Shown: positions 27,879 through 37,299 of the stretch, one piece after another
How positions within the stretch are numbered: the stretch's first letter is position 1
How the letters are laid out: every line of letters begins with the position of its first letter
Source: an uncultured Paracoccaceae bacterium
GTDB lineage: Bacteria > Pseudomonadota > Alphaproteobacteria > Rhodobacterales > Rhodobacteraceae
Length of the DNA: 64,000 nucleotides
Assembly (NCBI GenBank): GCA_947503175.1
Contig: CANNCO010000001.1
Span: 434,001-498,000, forward strand
Direction of reading: 5' to 3'
Notes under the pieces: generated by a model
Seen by the model: the letters and a program-made list of their open reading frames with translations, nothing else
What the model was told of the DNA's origin: nothing
The model's database searches: none
Position numbers and translations under genes: made by a program

Positions 27879-29173
27879 GCCATCAGGGCCAGTAGCGGCG
27901 CCAGCCCATCCGTCTCGATCCCGTTAACGGCTGCTTCCAAGGCGTCGGCCCGGGGCACTCCGATCACGGGGCGCGTAAGCCTCCGAAATTTCTTACGCAA
28001 TTCAGTTTCTGTCGCGGGTGCGCGATGGTCCCATCGGGGTTCGTGCCAGTCGGAGGTGAAACTCTGGCCGTTCGCAAGGTGAATGATCGTGCGGGCCGGT
28101 CGGCTTGCAGGAAAGCTGGCATTCGCATGGTCGTGTTCGCGCATCTCCGTTGCATCGGACAGGCGCAGGATTTCTGGGTCGGTCAGGGCCTTTTCTGCCA
28201 CATCCGCGGCTCCGACGTCGCCCCGGGCCAGTGCGATGGCGACCGGAAAGGATGTTGAATACTGGGCCTCTTCGGTCGTTCGTGGTCGACTGACTGCCAG
28301 CCGTGTTGCGTTGTGGAACGTCTCGATCTCGATCCGGGCGATGTTAGACGCGGCAAACCCGTGTGTGCGTTTCAGCGTCATCGCGGCTTCGATCGGGGCC
28401 TGCGCCCAGCGACAGACGGGGTAAGGCTTGAAGTATTGTTCAAGGATCAGCCAGTTGGACCCCAGGTCGGTATAGTGGTCGGCTGCGTCTTCCAGCGTTA
28501 TCGCAGGCGCTCCGGTGAAGCCATCGGCGGCAAGATAGGCCGCCGACACGCCGGCCATCGCGCCCCAGCCGGAGCCGTCCTTCAGCATGGTCGGGTGATC
28601 GATGCAGCGCATCATCTGGCTGCGTGGCCCGTGATATTCCGCGATGCCAAGCGCCTCGCGCGTCCGGGCAGGGTCCAGCGCCATGATCCGCGCGCCGCTG
28701 GCGGCTGCCGCGACGGCGATCCAAGCGCCGGAGGTGTGATAGTCGGAAACGCTGGCGTGAAGCGCGACGCCAAGCCGTGACCCGATCTCGTATCCCATCG
28801 TCAGCGTGGTCAGGAACGCGCGCCCGTCCAGCGCGCCGGTCTCGGCGGCGACAGCGAAGGTCGCAGGGAATAACCCGCAGCCCACATGGCCCTTGCCGGG
28901 ATTGTACCCGTCATGGCCATCGAGCGCGTCGATCGTCATGCCCAGTGCAAGCGCCACGCCGGGGGCCGAGGCGGTATTACCTTCAAACGGGATCGGCACC
29001 GGCCCTCCGAAATGCCGCGCGGCATGGGCGCGGATGATGCCGGAAAGCGGCGTTATGGCCCCGCCAACCGCAACACCCACCAGATCAAGCAGGCAAAGAA
29101 GGGAACGGGTGCGGACTTCGCCGGACAGATCGTCCCAGGAGAGGTCGTGAATGAACGAGAGCGCATCGGTCAT
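27836..29173 (-). CDS. MmgE/PrpD family protein
   Basis: A 445-residue member of the MmgE/PrpD fold that includes 2-methylcitrate dehydratase, cis-aconitate decarboxylase and itaconate-type enzymes. The N-terminal segment has LDLVGVAVGGA, and DALDGHDGYNPGKGHVGCG near residues 80-98 is the conserved active-site region. YFKPYPVCRWAQAPIEA near residue 265 is the family KPYPxC/S-R/H signature. No methylcitrate synthase is nearby, so the substrate is unknown. The frame runs open to 30508, but the ATG at 29173 gives the family N-terminus. It is divergent from a DegT aminotransferase gene. Confidence 0.85.
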   Translation of the reverse strand: MTDALSFIHDLSWDDLSGEVRTRSLLCLLDLVGVAVGGAITPLSGIIRAHAARHFGGPVPIPFEGNTASAPGVALALGMTIDALDGHDGYNPGKGHVGCGLFPATFAVAAETGALDGRAFLTTLTMGYEIGSRLGVALHASVSDYHTSGAWIAVAAAASGARIMALDPARTREALGIAEYHGPRSQMMRCIDHPTMLKDGSGWGAMAGVSAAYLAADGFTGAPAITLEDAADHYTDLGSNWLILEQYFKPYPVCRWAQAPIEAAMTLKRTHGFAASNIARIEIETFHNATRLAVSRPRTTEEAQYSTSFPVAIALARGDVGAADVAEKALTDPEILRLSDATEMREHDHANASFPASRPARTIIHLANGQSFTSDWHEPRWDHRAPATETELRKKFRRLTRPVIGVPRADALEAAVNGIETDGLAPLLALMAQPINSRTKRGSAA

Positions 29174-29293
29174 AGGCGGAGCGTCGCATGTGCTCAGCCC
29201 CGGAAACCCGCCGTTTTCGACATACGCCGGTTCGCTTCGCGACATTGACGCCGCGCGTCCCGCATCCCAGATTGAGCGGAGCAAGGAGGTGCC

Positions 29294-30505
29294 ATGCAGG
29301 AAACGTTCAGCGGCAGCTTTACCCAGCAATTGCCGATCCCCGAGGCCGGCATCGAAGCCGCCACGCGCGTGATGCAGCACGGCCGCCTGCACCGCTACAA
29401 CCTTGGGCCCGGAGAAGTGTCCGAGACGGCAGCGCTTGAGGCGGAGTTCGCGGCGTTTACCGGCGCGAAATACTGTCTTGCGGTCGCATCGGGCGGGGCG
29501 GCGATGGTGATCTCGCTCCGGGCCGTGGGGGTGAAGCCCGGCGATCCCGTCCTGTCCAACGCCTTTACCCTGGCCCCCGTTCCCGGCGCAATCGCGGCGG
29601 TCGGGGGGCACCCGGTCTTTGTCGGCCTCACCCCCGATCTTACGATTGATCTGGATGATTTGGAGGGAAAAGCGGCGGCATCCGGTGCATCGGTCCTGCT
29701 GCTCAGCCATATGCGCGGGCATATCTGCGATATGGACCGGCTGATGGCGATCTGCGACGCGGCCGGGATCAAGGTGGTCGAGGATTGCGCGCATACGATG
29801 GGCGCGTTCTGGGCGGGTGTCCCTTCGGGTCGTCACGGGATCACGGGCTGTTATTCGACCCAGACCTATAAGCACATGAATTCGGGCGAGGGCGGTTTCC
29901 TTGTGACCGACGACCCAGATATTGCGGCGCGCGCGATTCTCTTGTCGGGCTCGTATATGCTCTACGACCGCAACGGTGCCGCACCGGACGCCGAAGTTTT
30001 CGAGGCGCATAAATACGACACACCGAATACCTCGTCCCGGATGGACAACCTGCGCGCAGCGGTCCTGCGCCCGCAGCTTGCAGAGCTGAAAACCGCCTGT
30101 GACGGCTGGACCGCGCGGTACCGCGTTGTCGAGCAGGGCCTTGCGGGAGCGCCGGGGCTGACCCTTCCCCATCGCCCGCAGGCGGAGGCATTTGTGGGGT
30201 CGTCGATCCAGTTTTTGCTGCCGGACTGGCCAGACGCTGCAATCGAGGCTCTGGTCGATGCCTGCAAGGCGCGCGGCGTCGAGTTGAAGTGGTTCGGGGC
30301 ACCCGATCCGCGGGGGTTCACCTCGACCTACGACCATTGGCGCTATGCAGATCCAAAGCCGATGCCGGAGACCGACAGGATCCTGCGGGGCGTTCTGGAC
30401 ATGCGCCTGCCGCTGACGTTCAGCCTGGAAGACTGTGCCCTGATCGCCCGGATCATTCGCGACGAAGTGGAGCGCCGTGGCGCGGCGCAAACGGCTGCGC
30501 AATAA
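29294..30505 (+). CDS. DegT/DnrJ/EryC1/StrS family aminotransferase
   Basis: A 403-residue PLP-dependent enzyme of the sugar aminotransferase superfamily. AVASGGAAMVISL near residue 60 binds the cofactor phosphate, VVEDCAHTMGAF near residue 157 carries the Asp that contacts the pyridine ring, and the Schiff-base Lys is in TQTYKHMNSGEGG near residue 195. Most relatives sit in polysaccharide gene clusters; here there are no nucleotide-sugar or transferase genes nearby, so its substrate is uncertain. A strong AGGAGGTG ribosome binding site precedes the ATG. The leucine catabolic promoter follows downstream. Confidence 0.85.
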   Translation: MQETFSGSFTQQLPIPEAGIEAATRVMQHGRLHRYNLGPGEVSETAALEAEFAAFTGAKYCLAVASGGAAMVISLRAVGVKPGDPVLSNAFTLAPVPGAIAAVGGHPVFVGLTPDLTIDLDDLEGKAAASGASVLLLSHMRGHICDMDRLMAICDAAGIKVVEDCAHTMGAFWAGVPSGRHGITGCYSTQTYKHMNSGEGGFLVTDDPDIAARAILLSGSYMLYDRNGAAPDAEVFEAHKYDTPNTSSRMDNLRAAVLRPQLAELKTACDGWTARYRVVEQGLAGAPGLTLPHRPQAEAFVGSSIQFLLPDWPDAAIEALVDACKARGVELKWFGAPDPRGFTSTYDHWRYADPKPMPETDRILRGVLDMRLPLTFSLEDCALIARIIRDEVERRGAAQTAAQ

Positions 30506-30536
30506 CATCGTCTGGCCCGGATTTGGCGAAGCCAGA

Positions 30537-30565
30537 TTGACGCCGCCGGTATGTGTGCGTATTAA
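30537..30565 (+). promoter_or_regulatory. sigma-70 promoter of the leucine-degradation operon
   Basis: TTGACG at 30537-30542, a 17-nt spacer and TATTAA at 30560-30565, giving a start site around 30572 and a short leader to the ATG at 30601. The match and spacing are among the best in the window. Confidence 0.65.
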
Positions 30566-30566
30566 A

Positions 30567-30580
30567 TGAACAAGCGTTCA
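30567..30580. promoter_or_regulatory. TGAAC-N4-GTTCA operator of the leucine-degradation operon
   Basis: TGAACAAGCGTTCA begins one base after the -10 hexamer and covers the expected transcription start, a position at which a bound protein would repress. The same half-sites and spacing occur at 21581-21594 and 15670-15683. A TetR-type dimer is a reasonable guess, but no regulator gene is in the window. Confidence 0.6.
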
Positions 30581-30600
30581 GATAATTTGGGAGACTGCCC

Positions 30601-31764
30601 ATGTTCACGGCCTCGATGACCTTCGATCTGGGCGAAGACGTCAACGCCCTGCGCGACATGGTGCATCGCTGGGCGCAGGATCGTGTGAAGCCCATGGCCG
30701 CCTGGATCGACAGTGCCAACACGTTTCCGTCCGAGCTTTGGCGGGAGATGGGTGAGCTGGGCCTTTTGGGTATCACGGTCGAAGACAGCTATGGCGGTGC
30801 GGGCATGGGATATCTGGCCCATACCATCGCGATAGAGGAAATCGCCCGCGCGTCGGCCAGCGTGTCGCTGAGTTATGGTGCGCATTCGAATCTCTGTGTG
30901 AACCAGATCCAGTTGAACGGCACGGAAGAGCAGAAGCAGAAATACCTTCCCGGTCTGATCTCGGGTGAACATGTGGGTGCGCTGGCCATGTCCGAAGCGG
31001 GGGCGGGGTCCGATGTCGTTTCGATGAAACTGCGCGCCGAGAAGCGCAACGATCATTACCGTTTAAACGGAACAAAATACTGGATCACGAACGGACCGGA
31101 CGCTGATACGCTGGTCGTCTATGCCAAGACCGACCCGGATGCGGGATCGAAGGGGATCACGGCCTTTCTGATCGAGAAATCCATGACCGGGTTTTCGACC
31201 AGCCCTCATTTCGACAAGCTGGGGATGCGGGGGTCGAATACCGCAGAACTGATCTTTGAGGATGTGCAGGTGCCGTTCGACAACGTGCTGGGCGAGGAAG
31301 GCCGGGGTGCGCGCGTGCTTATGTCCGGCCTCGATTACGAACGCGTGGTTCTGTCGGGCATCGGTACCGGTATCATGGCGGCCTGTCTGGATGAGGTCAT
31401 GCCCTACATGACCGAGCGCAAGCAGTTCGGGCAACCCATCGGAAACTTCCAGCTTATGCAGGGCAAGATCGCCGATATGTATACGGCGATGAACACCGCG
31501 CGGGCCTATGTCTATGAGGTCGCAAAGGCCTGCGATCGGGGAGAGGTCACGCGCCAGGATGCGGCGGCCTGCGTGCTTTACGCGTCCGAGGAAGCGATGA
31601 AGGTTGCCCATCAGGCGGTGCAGGCGATGGGCGGTGCGGGGTTTCTGTCGGACAGTCCCGTGGCGCGCATTTTCCGTGACGCCAAGCTGATGGAGATCGG
31701 TGCGGGGACGAGCGAAATCCGCCGGATGCTGATCGGGCGGGAACTGATGGGAGCGATGGGATGA
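30601..31764 (+). CDS. ivd: isovaleryl-CoA dehydrogenase
   Basis: FAD-dependent acyl-CoA dehydrogenase that converts isovaleryl-CoA to 3-methylcrotonyl-CoA, the first committed step of leucine breakdown after the branched-chain ketoacid dehydrogenase. It has 387 residues. Motifs include [14 protein letters not shown] near residue 130, [10 protein letters not shown] near 162, [12 protein letters not shown] near residue 245, and the C-terminal [18 protein letters not shown]. The YERVVLSG region carries the Glu typical of isovaleryl-CoA dehydrogenases. It is the first gene of the operon; its stop overlaps the EcsC start by four bases. Confidence 0.93.
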   Translation: MFTASMTFDLGEDVNALRDMVHRWAQDRVKPMAAWIDSANTFPSELWREMGELGLLGITVEDSYGGAGMGYLAHTIAIEEIARASASVSLSYGAHSNLCVNQIQLNGTEEQKQKYLPGLISGEHVGALAMSEAGAGSDVVSMKLRAEKRNDHYRLNGTKYWITNGPDADTLVVYAKTDPDAGSKGITAFLIEKSMTGFSTSPHFDKLGMRGSNTAELIFEDVQVPFDNVLGEEGRGARVLMSGLDYERVVLSGIGTGIMAACLDEVMPYMTERKQFGQPIGNFQLMQGKIADMYTAMNTARAYVYEVAKACDRGEVTRQDAAACVLYASEEAMKVAHQAVQAMGGAGFLSDSPVARIFRDAKLMEIGAGTSEIRRMLIGRELMGAMG

Positions 31765-32561
31765 GCGACGGTGACAGACTGCCGGCGATCCTGGCCGAGC
31801 AGGATGCGTATCGTGCGGCGCCGCCTGCTGTCTTTCCGCGCGCGGTGCGCAAGTTTGCGCGGCCCGTGTCCTTTCTGACGAACCGGCTGATACCGGCCGA
31901 GGCGATAGCAGTTGCCCTGAAAGGGGCGGATTGGGCAGCATCCGCTTCGATCCGCAAGGCTGCAATTTCACACGACTTCTCCGATCTGGATGCGTGCGAA
32001 GAGGCGGCTGCGGAAGTACGCCGCTGGGCGCTGGGTTATGCTGTGACCGGGGGCGGTGCGGCGGGTGCTTTCGGGGCGATCGGTCTGGCCGTCGATATTC
32101 CGGCCACGATCACCTTGGCGCTGCGCACGGCCCGGCTGACGGGCCTTGCCTATGGCTTTGGTGGCGACAGCGATGCCGAGCGGGTGTTCATTCTCGATAT
32201 CCTGCAACTGGCAGGTGCGAACAGCAATGCGGAAAAGGCCGAGGCGCTTGCGCGGCTGGAGCAGGACCGGAGCGAGATCTCTCCCGAAAGCTGGGGCAAG
32301 ATCGTGCGCCTGACCGGGCAGGCGGCGGGCGCCCAGGCCACCGTGCACCGTGTTGCGGCCGCGCTGGGTGTTAACCTTTCGGCGCGGAAGCTGGCGCAAT
32401 TGGCCCCGGTCGTCGGCGCGGCGGTCGGCGCATCGGTCAATGCGGCGTTTCAGAATGACGTGGCGCAGGCGGCGCGGCACGCCTATCGCGAGCGTTGGAT
32501 CGCGGTGAACGAAGGCATTCTGCGCGGGCAGGTCACCGATGCGCGCGAGGGTGGGGGATGA
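31761..32561 (+). CDS. EcsC family protein
   Basis: A 266-residue protein resembling the EcsC family (named after the Bacillus ABC-transporter-linked protein; function unknown). The central part is rich in Gly and Ala with hydrophobic helices: [27 protein letters not shown] in pieces near residues 95-120, and [16 protein letters not shown] near residue 214. It is fixed in the leucine operon by ATGA overlaps at both ends, between ivd and the carboxylase beta subunit. A membrane-associated or protective role is possible, but nothing in the sequence shows it. Confidence 0.78.
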   Translation: MSDGDRLPAILAEQDAYRAAPPAVFPRAVRKFARPVSFLTNRLIPAEAIAVALKGADWAASASIRKAAISHDFSDLDACEEAAAEVRRWALGYAVTGGGAAGAFGAIGLAVDIPATITLALRTARLTGLAYGFGGDSDAERVFILDILQLAGANSNAEKAEALARLEQDRSEISPESWGKIVRLTGQAAGAQATVHRVAAALGVNLSARKLAQLAPVVGAAVGASVNAAFQNDVAQAARHAYRERWIAVNEGILRGQVTDAREGGG

Positions 32562-34165
32562 GCGTCATTCGGTCTGAATTCGTCGCTGGCAGCGAGGCCG
32601 CGAAAGCCAATCGCGCGGCGCATCTTGAGGCGTTGCGTGTGGCCACCGAGGCCGCGGCACTTGCAGCGGCCGGTGGCGGTGAGAAGGCCCGCAGCCGGCA
32701 TGAGGCGCGGGGCAAGATGTTGCCGCGCGACAGGGTTGCGGGACTTCTGGACCCCGGATCGCCGTTTCTGGAACTGGGCGCGACGGCGGCCCATGACATG
32801 TATGACGGCGCCGCGCCCTGTGCAGGTGCGATCGCCGGAATTGGCCGGGTGATGGGCCAGGAGGTGATGGTCGTCTGCAACGACGCCACGGTGAAGGGAG
32901 GGACTTATTACCCGATCACGGTAAAGAAACACTTAAGGGCGCAGGAAATTGCCGAAGACTGCGGGTTGCCTTGCGTCTATCTGGTGGATTCCGGTGGGGC
33001 GAACCTGCCCAATCAGGACGAGGTCTTTCCCGACCGCGACCATTTCGGGCGGATCTTCTTCAATCAGGCGCAGATGAGCGCGAAGGGCATCCCGCAGATT
33101 GCTGTCGTCATGGGGTCCTGCACGGCGGGCGGCGCATATGTTCCGGCCATGTCGGATATCACGATAATCGTGAAAAATCAGGGGACTATCTTTCTGGCTG
33201 GTCCGCCTCTGGTGAAGGCTGCCACGGGCGAAGTGGTCACGGCCGAGGATCTGGGCGGTGGCGATGTGCATACGCGGCTGTCCGGCGTGGCGGACTATCT
33301 GGCCGAGGATGACGCCCATGCGTTGGCCCTGGCGCGTCAGGCGGTGGGATCGCTCAACCGGGCAAGACCCCAGACAGTTCAATGGCTCGATCCAGAACCG
33401 CCGGCGTATGATCCGGACGAAATTCTGGATGTGGTGCCCGGCGATTTGCGGACGCCCTATGATATCCGCGAGGTGATCGCGCGGGTCGTCGATGGCTCGC
33501 GTCTGAATGAGTTCAAGCCGCGTTTCGGCGAGACGCTGGTGACGGGGTTTGCGCATGTGATGGGCTGTCCGGTGGGGCTCGTGGCGAATAACGGTGTGCT
33601 GTTTTCGGAGGCCGCGCAGAAGGGGGCACATTTTATCGAGCTCTGCTCGCAGCGGCGTATCCCTTTGGTTTTCCTTCAGAATATCACCGGTTTCATGGTG
33701 GGCCGGAAGTACGAGAACGAGGGGATCGCGCGGCATGGGGCGAAGATGGTGACGGCGGTCGCGACGACCTCGGTGCCGAAGGTCACGATGATCGTGGGGG
33801 GCTCGTTCGGGGCCGGGAATTACGGTATGGCGGGGCGGGCCTATGATCCGCGGTTCCTGTGGACATGGCCCAACTCGCGCATTTCGGTGATGGGTGGCGA
33901 ACAGGCAGCGGGCGTTCTTGCGACCGTAAAACGCGAGGGAATTGAACGGGTTGGCGGAAGCTGGTCGGCGGAGGAAGAGGCCGCGTTCAAACGCCCGACG
34001 ATCGAGATGTTCTCGCGCCAGTCGCACCCGCTTTATGCCAGCGCGCGGCTTTGGGATGACGGGATCGTCGATCCGCGGAAGTCGCGCGAGGTGCTCTATC
34101 TGAGCCTGTCGGCGGCTTTGAATGCGCCGATCGGGGAGACGCGCTTTGGCGTGTTCCGGATGTGA
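32558..34165 (+). CDS. mccB: 3-methylcrotonyl-CoA carboxylase, beta (carboxyltransferase) subunit
   Basis: Carboxyltransferase half of the biotin enzyme that makes 3-methylglutaconyl-CoA. It has 535 residues, as expected. Crotonase-fold carboxyltransferase motifs include GAIAGIGRV near residue 90, [15 protein letters not shown] near residue 185, [11 protein letters not shown] near residue 375 and [13 protein letters not shown] near residue 412, the last two forming the acyl-CoA and biotin oxyanion sites. The ATG at 32558 overlaps the EcsC stop; an upstream ATG at 32495 lies in the EcsC frame region and is not needed. Confidence 0.94.
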   Translation: MSVIRSEFVAGSEAAKANRAAHLEALRVATEAAALAAAGGGEKARSRHEARGKMLPRDRVAGLLDPGSPFLELGATAAHDMYDGAAPCAGAIAGIGRVMGQEVMVVCNDATVKGGTYYPITVKKHLRAQEIAEDCGLPCVYLVDSGGANLPNQDEVFPDRDHFGRIFFNQAQMSAKGIPQIAVVMGSCTAGGAYVPAMSDITIIVKNQGTIFLAGPPLVKAATGEVVTAEDLGGGDVHTRLSGVADYLAEDDAHALALARQAVGSLNRARPQTVQWLDPEPPAYDPDEILDVVPGDLRTPYDIREVIARVVDGSRLNEFKPRFGETLVTGFAHVMGCPVGLVANNGVLFSEAAQKGAHFIELCSQRRIPLVFLQNITGFMVGRKYENEGIARHGAKMVTAVATTSVPKVTMIVGGSFGAGNYGMAGRAYDPRFLWTWPNSRISVMGGEQAAGVLATVKREGIERVGGSWSAEEEAAFKRPTIEMFSRQSHPLYASARLWDDGIVDPRKSREVLYLSLSAALNAPIGETRFGVFRM

Positions 34166-34170
34166 AAACG

Positions 34171-34214
34171 GCGATGCGGAAGCGATGCGGAAACCATGCG
34201 CATACCATGCGCAT
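34171..34214 (+). repeat. four-fold 11-bp tandem repeat
   Basis: GCGATGCGGAA occurs twice in a row (34171-34181, 34182-34192), followed directly by ACCATGCGCAT twice in a row (34193-34203, 34204-34214). All four units share an ATGCG core at 11-bp spacing, about one helical turn. The array fills the gap between mccB and the ASCH gene. Confidence 0.7.
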
Positions 34215-34274
34215 TACGCCAGGTAAGCGCAGGCTGAGAATTGCGTATTTGAGACAAGGCGAAGGAGGGGCGTC

Positions 34275-34685
34275 GTGACACTTGAAGAGGCGAAGGCGCG
34301 CTACCCGGGGGCCGAGACGTTTACGTTTGGTGACGGTCCCGAACTGAGCGCGCGGCTTCTGGACCTGGTGCGGTCCGGGAAGAAGACCGCGACCTGCGGC
34401 GCCTTGCGGGATTTCGGACCGGATGGCGAGGCGATGCCGGTCGTGGGCCGGCGGGACATCGCGCTGAACTGGGACGGAACGCCCGCGCTGGTGATCGAGA
34501 CGGTCGAGGTCACGCGGCGGACATTCAGCGAGGTGGATGCGGCGTTTGCGCTGGCCGAGGGTGAGAATGACAGCCTTGAGGGCTGGCAGGACGATCATAG
34601 GGCGTATTTCGAGCGAAACGGCGGATGGGACCCGGAGATGGAGGTCGTCTGCGAGCGGTTCCGGGTGGACGAGGTGTTCGGGTGA
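34275..34685 (+). CDS. ASCH domain protein
   Basis: A 136-residue protein with the ASCH fold (PUA-like; predicted RNA or nucleoside binding). Recognisable parts are YPGAETFTFGDGPELSARL at the start, VRSGKKTATCGAL near residues 31-43, the GxKxxT-type motif of the family, and the C-terminal block RNGGWDPEMEVVCERF. Some ASCH proteins are N4-acetylcytidine amidohydrolases. It starts with GTG at 34275 after a GGAGGGG sequence. It sits between the two carboxylase subunit genes, with the 11-bp repeat array ahead of it, and has no obvious catabolic role. Confidence 0.82.
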   Translation: MTLEEAKARYPGAETFTFGDGPELSARLLDLVRSGKKTATCGALRDFGPDGEAMPVVGRRDIALNWDGTPALVIETVEVTRRTFSEVDAAFALAEGENDSLEGWQDDHRAYFERNGGWDPEMEVVCERFRVDEVFG

Positions 34686-34693
34686 TTGCGGGC

Positions 34694-36634
34694 ATGTTCA
34701 CGAAAATCCTGATCGCGAACCGGGGCGAGATTGCCTGTCGGGTGATCGATACGGCGCGGCGGATGGGGGTGGCGACGGTGGCGGTCTGTTCCGATGCCGA
34801 CCGGACCGCGCGCCATGTGGCGATGGCCGATGAGGCGGTGCATATCGGCGGGGCGCTGCCCGCGGAGAGCTATCTGAAGGGGGGCCGGATCATCGAGGCG
34901 GCATCAGCGACCGGGGCCGAGGCGATCCATCCCGGATATGGGTTTCTCAGCGAGAACCCGGATTTCGTGGAAGCGGTTCAGGCGGCGGGGCTGGTTTTCA
35001 TCGGGCCCGATGCGGATGCGATCCGGGCCATGGGGCTGAAGGATGCGGCCAAGGCGCTGATGGAGAAGGCAGGCGTGCCGGTCGTGCCCGGCTATCACGG
35101 GGCGGATCAGGAGCCCGGTCATCTGGAGGTGGAGGCCGCCGGGATCGGCTATCCGGTTCTGATCAAGGCCGTGGCGGGCGGTGGCGGCAAGGGCATGCGC
35201 CGGGTCGAGCGCCCCGAAAGTTTTATCGATGCGCTGGAAAGCGCCAAGTCCGAGGCGCTGGGCGCCTTTGGCAACGATGCCGTATTGATCGAGAAATACG
35301 TCGAAAAACCGCGCCATATCGAGGTGCAGGTTTTTGGCGACGGCACCCGCGCGGTGCATCTGTTCGAGCGGGACTGTTCGTTGCAGCGCCGCCATCAGAA
35401 GGTGATCGAAGAAGCGCCTGCGCCGGGTATGACATCCGAGATGCGCGAGGCGATGGGGGCGGCGGCGGTGCGGGCCGCCGAGGCGATCGGATACAAGGGC
35501 GCCGGGACGGTGGAGTTCATCGTCGATGGCTCGGACGGGCTGAAATCCGACGGGTTCTGGTTCATGGAGATGAACACGCGGCTTCAGGTCGAGCATCCGG
35601 TGACCGAAGCGATCACCGGGGTCGATCTGGTGGAATGGCAGTTGCGCGTTGCGGCGGGGGAGGCATTACCCGCAAAGCAGGAGGATTTGTCGATCGACGG
35701 CCACGCGTTCGAGGCGCGGCTTTATGCCGAGGATGTTGCGGCGGGGTTTTTGCCCGCGACCGGGCGTCTGACGCATCTGGTCTTTCCGGATGGCGCGCGG
35801 GCGGATACCGGCGTGCGGCCCGGCGATGTAATCAGCCCCTATTACGACCCGATGATCGCCAAGCTGATCGTGCATGGGGCCACCCGCGCGATTGCCCTGC
35901 GCAGGCTGGAGCGGGCGCTGTCGGAGACGCGCGTTGCAGGCTCGGTGACCAATCTGGCCTTTCTGCGCAGGCTGGCGGGGCATCGGGGCTTTGCCGCGGG
36001 CGACGTGGATACCGGGCTGATCGGGCGGGACCTGGAGGCTTTGACGCCCGATCCGGTGCCCTGCAGCCGGACATGGGCATTGGCGGCGCTGGGCGCTCTG
36101 GGGCTGGACGGCCCGGGGCCGCTGGCCGGGTTCACGCTTTGGGAGCCCTTGGTGTGGGATGCGGTTCTGGACCATGCGGGCGAGGCGCGGACCTGCCGTG
36201 TCGCCGCCGACGGCGCGGATCGGTTCGTGGTCGTGGTCGTGGTCGGGGACGCGCAGCATGTGGTGACCCGCTCGGGCGCCGATTGGCTGGTGGATGGCGC
36301 CAAGACCGGGGCCGGGATCGTCCGGCTGGGCAATGCGGTGAGCGTGTTCTGGGGGAACGGGTATCATTTTACCTGTCCCGATCCGCTGGATCGTGGCGGG
36401 AGTGCGGTTGCGACGGGTGTGATCGAGGCGCCGATGCCGGGGCTGGTGAAATCGGTTCATACAAAGGCCGGGGCGGAGGTTGCGAAGGGCGCGCGGCTGG
36501 CGGTTCTGGAGGCGATGAAGATGGAGCATACGCTGACCGCCGCGCGGGATGGCGTGGTGGCCGAGGTTCTGGTGGTCGAGGGCGCGCAGGTCGAGGCCGG
36601 GGCGGCGCTGATCCGGCTGGAGGATGAGGCATGA
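34694..36634 (+). CDS. mccA: 3-methylcrotonyl-CoA carboxylase, alpha (biotin carboxylase/BCCP) subunit
   Basis: The 646-residue alpha chain: a biotin carboxylase domain (ILIANRGEIACRVI at the start, the Gly-rich ATP loop AVAGGGGKGMRRV near residue 160, EMNTRLQVEHPVTE near residue 292) and a C-terminal biotinyl domain with the lysine acceptor in LEAMKMEHTL near residue 605. It carboxylates its own biotin and hands CO2 to MccB. The ATG at 34694 is nine bases after the ASCH stop; an in-frame GTG at 34682 overlapping that stop is an alternative start. The biotin ligase gene birA is in the same window at 61133. Confidence 0.94.
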   Translation: MFTKILIANRGEIACRVIDTARRMGVATVAVCSDADRTARHVAMADEAVHIGGALPAESYLKGGRIIEAASATGAEAIHPGYGFLSENPDFVEAVQAAGLVFIGPDADAIRAMGLKDAAKALMEKAGVPVVPGYHGADQEPGHLEVEAAGIGYPVLIKAVAGGGGKGMRRVERPESFIDALESAKSEALGAFGNDAVLIEKYVEKPRHIEVQVFGDGTRAVHLFERDCSLQRRHQKVIEEAPAPGMTSEMREAMGAAAVRAAEAIGYKGAGTVEFIVDGSDGLKSDGFWFMEMNTRLQVEHPVTEAITGVDLVEWQLRVAAGEALPAKQEDLSIDGHAFEARLYAEDVAAGFLPATGRLTHLVFPDGARADTGVRPGDVISPYYDPMIAKLIVHGATRAIALRRLERALSETRVAGSVTNLAFLRRLAGHRGFAAGDVDTGLIGRDLEALTPDPVPCSRTWALAALGALGLDGPGPLAGFTLWEPLVWDAVLDHAGEARTCRVAADGADRFVVVVVVGDAQHVVTRSGADWLVDGAKTGAGIVRLGNAVSVFWGNGYHFTCPDPLDRGGSAVATGVIEAPMPGLVKSVHTKAGAEVAKGARLAVLEAMKMEHTLTAARDGVVAEVLVVEGAQVEAGAALIRLEDEA

Positions 36635-37299
36635 TCCGGCTGCACCACTGCCCCCAGACACGCTCGATGCGGGCGCTTTGGCTTTTGAACGAGTTGGACG
36701 TGCCGTTCGAAATTCTGCTGCACCCGTTCGACAAGAGCCTGCGGCTGCCGGAATACCTTGCCGTCAATCCGGCGGGCCGGGTGCCTGCGCTGGAGATCGA
36801 TGGCGAGACGATCTGGGAATCCGGCGCGATCCTGCAGGTCTTGTGCGCGCGGTTTCCCGAGGCCGGGCTGGGGCGGATCCCGGACGATCCCGATTGGGCG
36901 GACTGGCTGATCTGGCTGCATTTCGCCGAGACGATCAGCCAGCATACGGCGGCGCTGACGCAGCAGCATGTGGCGCTTTACGAAGACGCGATGCGTTCGC
37001 CCATTGTCATGAAGCTAGAGGCCGCGCGGTTGAAGAAATGCTATGCGGCGATCGAGGGGCAGTTGGCGAATGCTGTGGACCGGCGCGAGTGCCTGCTCGC
37101 GTCGGGGTTTTCGGCGGCGGATGTCGCAGTGGGGCAAGCTGTTTACATGGCGCGGTATTTTGCGACACTGGAGGGCTTTCCCGAGACAGCGGCATGGTAC
37201 GCGCGTCTGACGGAGCGGCCCGCATTTCAGGCGTCGCTGCCCTCCGAGGGGTCGGAACTGCTTTATGAGCGGGACTTCTACGAGGCCTGGGATGGGTGA
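36631..37299 (+). CDS. glutathione S-transferase family protein
   Basis: A 222-residue GST. The thioredoxin-fold N-terminal domain has the glutathione-site segments CPQTRSMRALWLLNELDVP near residues 7-25, GRVPALEIDG with its cis-Pro near residue 51, and WESGAIL near residue 61. An all-helical C-terminal domain follows. It overlaps the carboxylase alpha stop (ATGA) and runs eight bases into the HMG-CoA lyase gene. It is clearly part of the leucine operon, where it might remove reactive enoyl-CoA products, but that is an inference. Confidence 0.88.
   Translation: MIRLHHCPQTRSMRALWLLNELDVPFEILLHPFDKSLRLPEYLAVNPAGRVPALEIDGETIWESGAILQVLCARFPEAGLGRIPDDPDWADWLIWLHFAETISQHTAALTQQHVALYEDAMRSPIVMKLEAARLKKCYAAIEGQLANAVDRRECLLASGFSAADVAVGQAVYMARYFATLEGFPETAAWYARLTERPAFQASLPSEGSELLYERDFYEAWDG

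Noticed and set aside
29174-30508. Upstream extension of the MmgE/PrpD frame by about 445 codons
   Set aside because: It is antisense to the DegT aminotransferase gene. The family N-terminus starts at 29173.
34197-34214. Possible CRISPR or iteron origin in the 11-bp repeats
   Set aside because: The units are directly adjacent with no spacers, there are only four copies, and no replication or cas gene is nearby.
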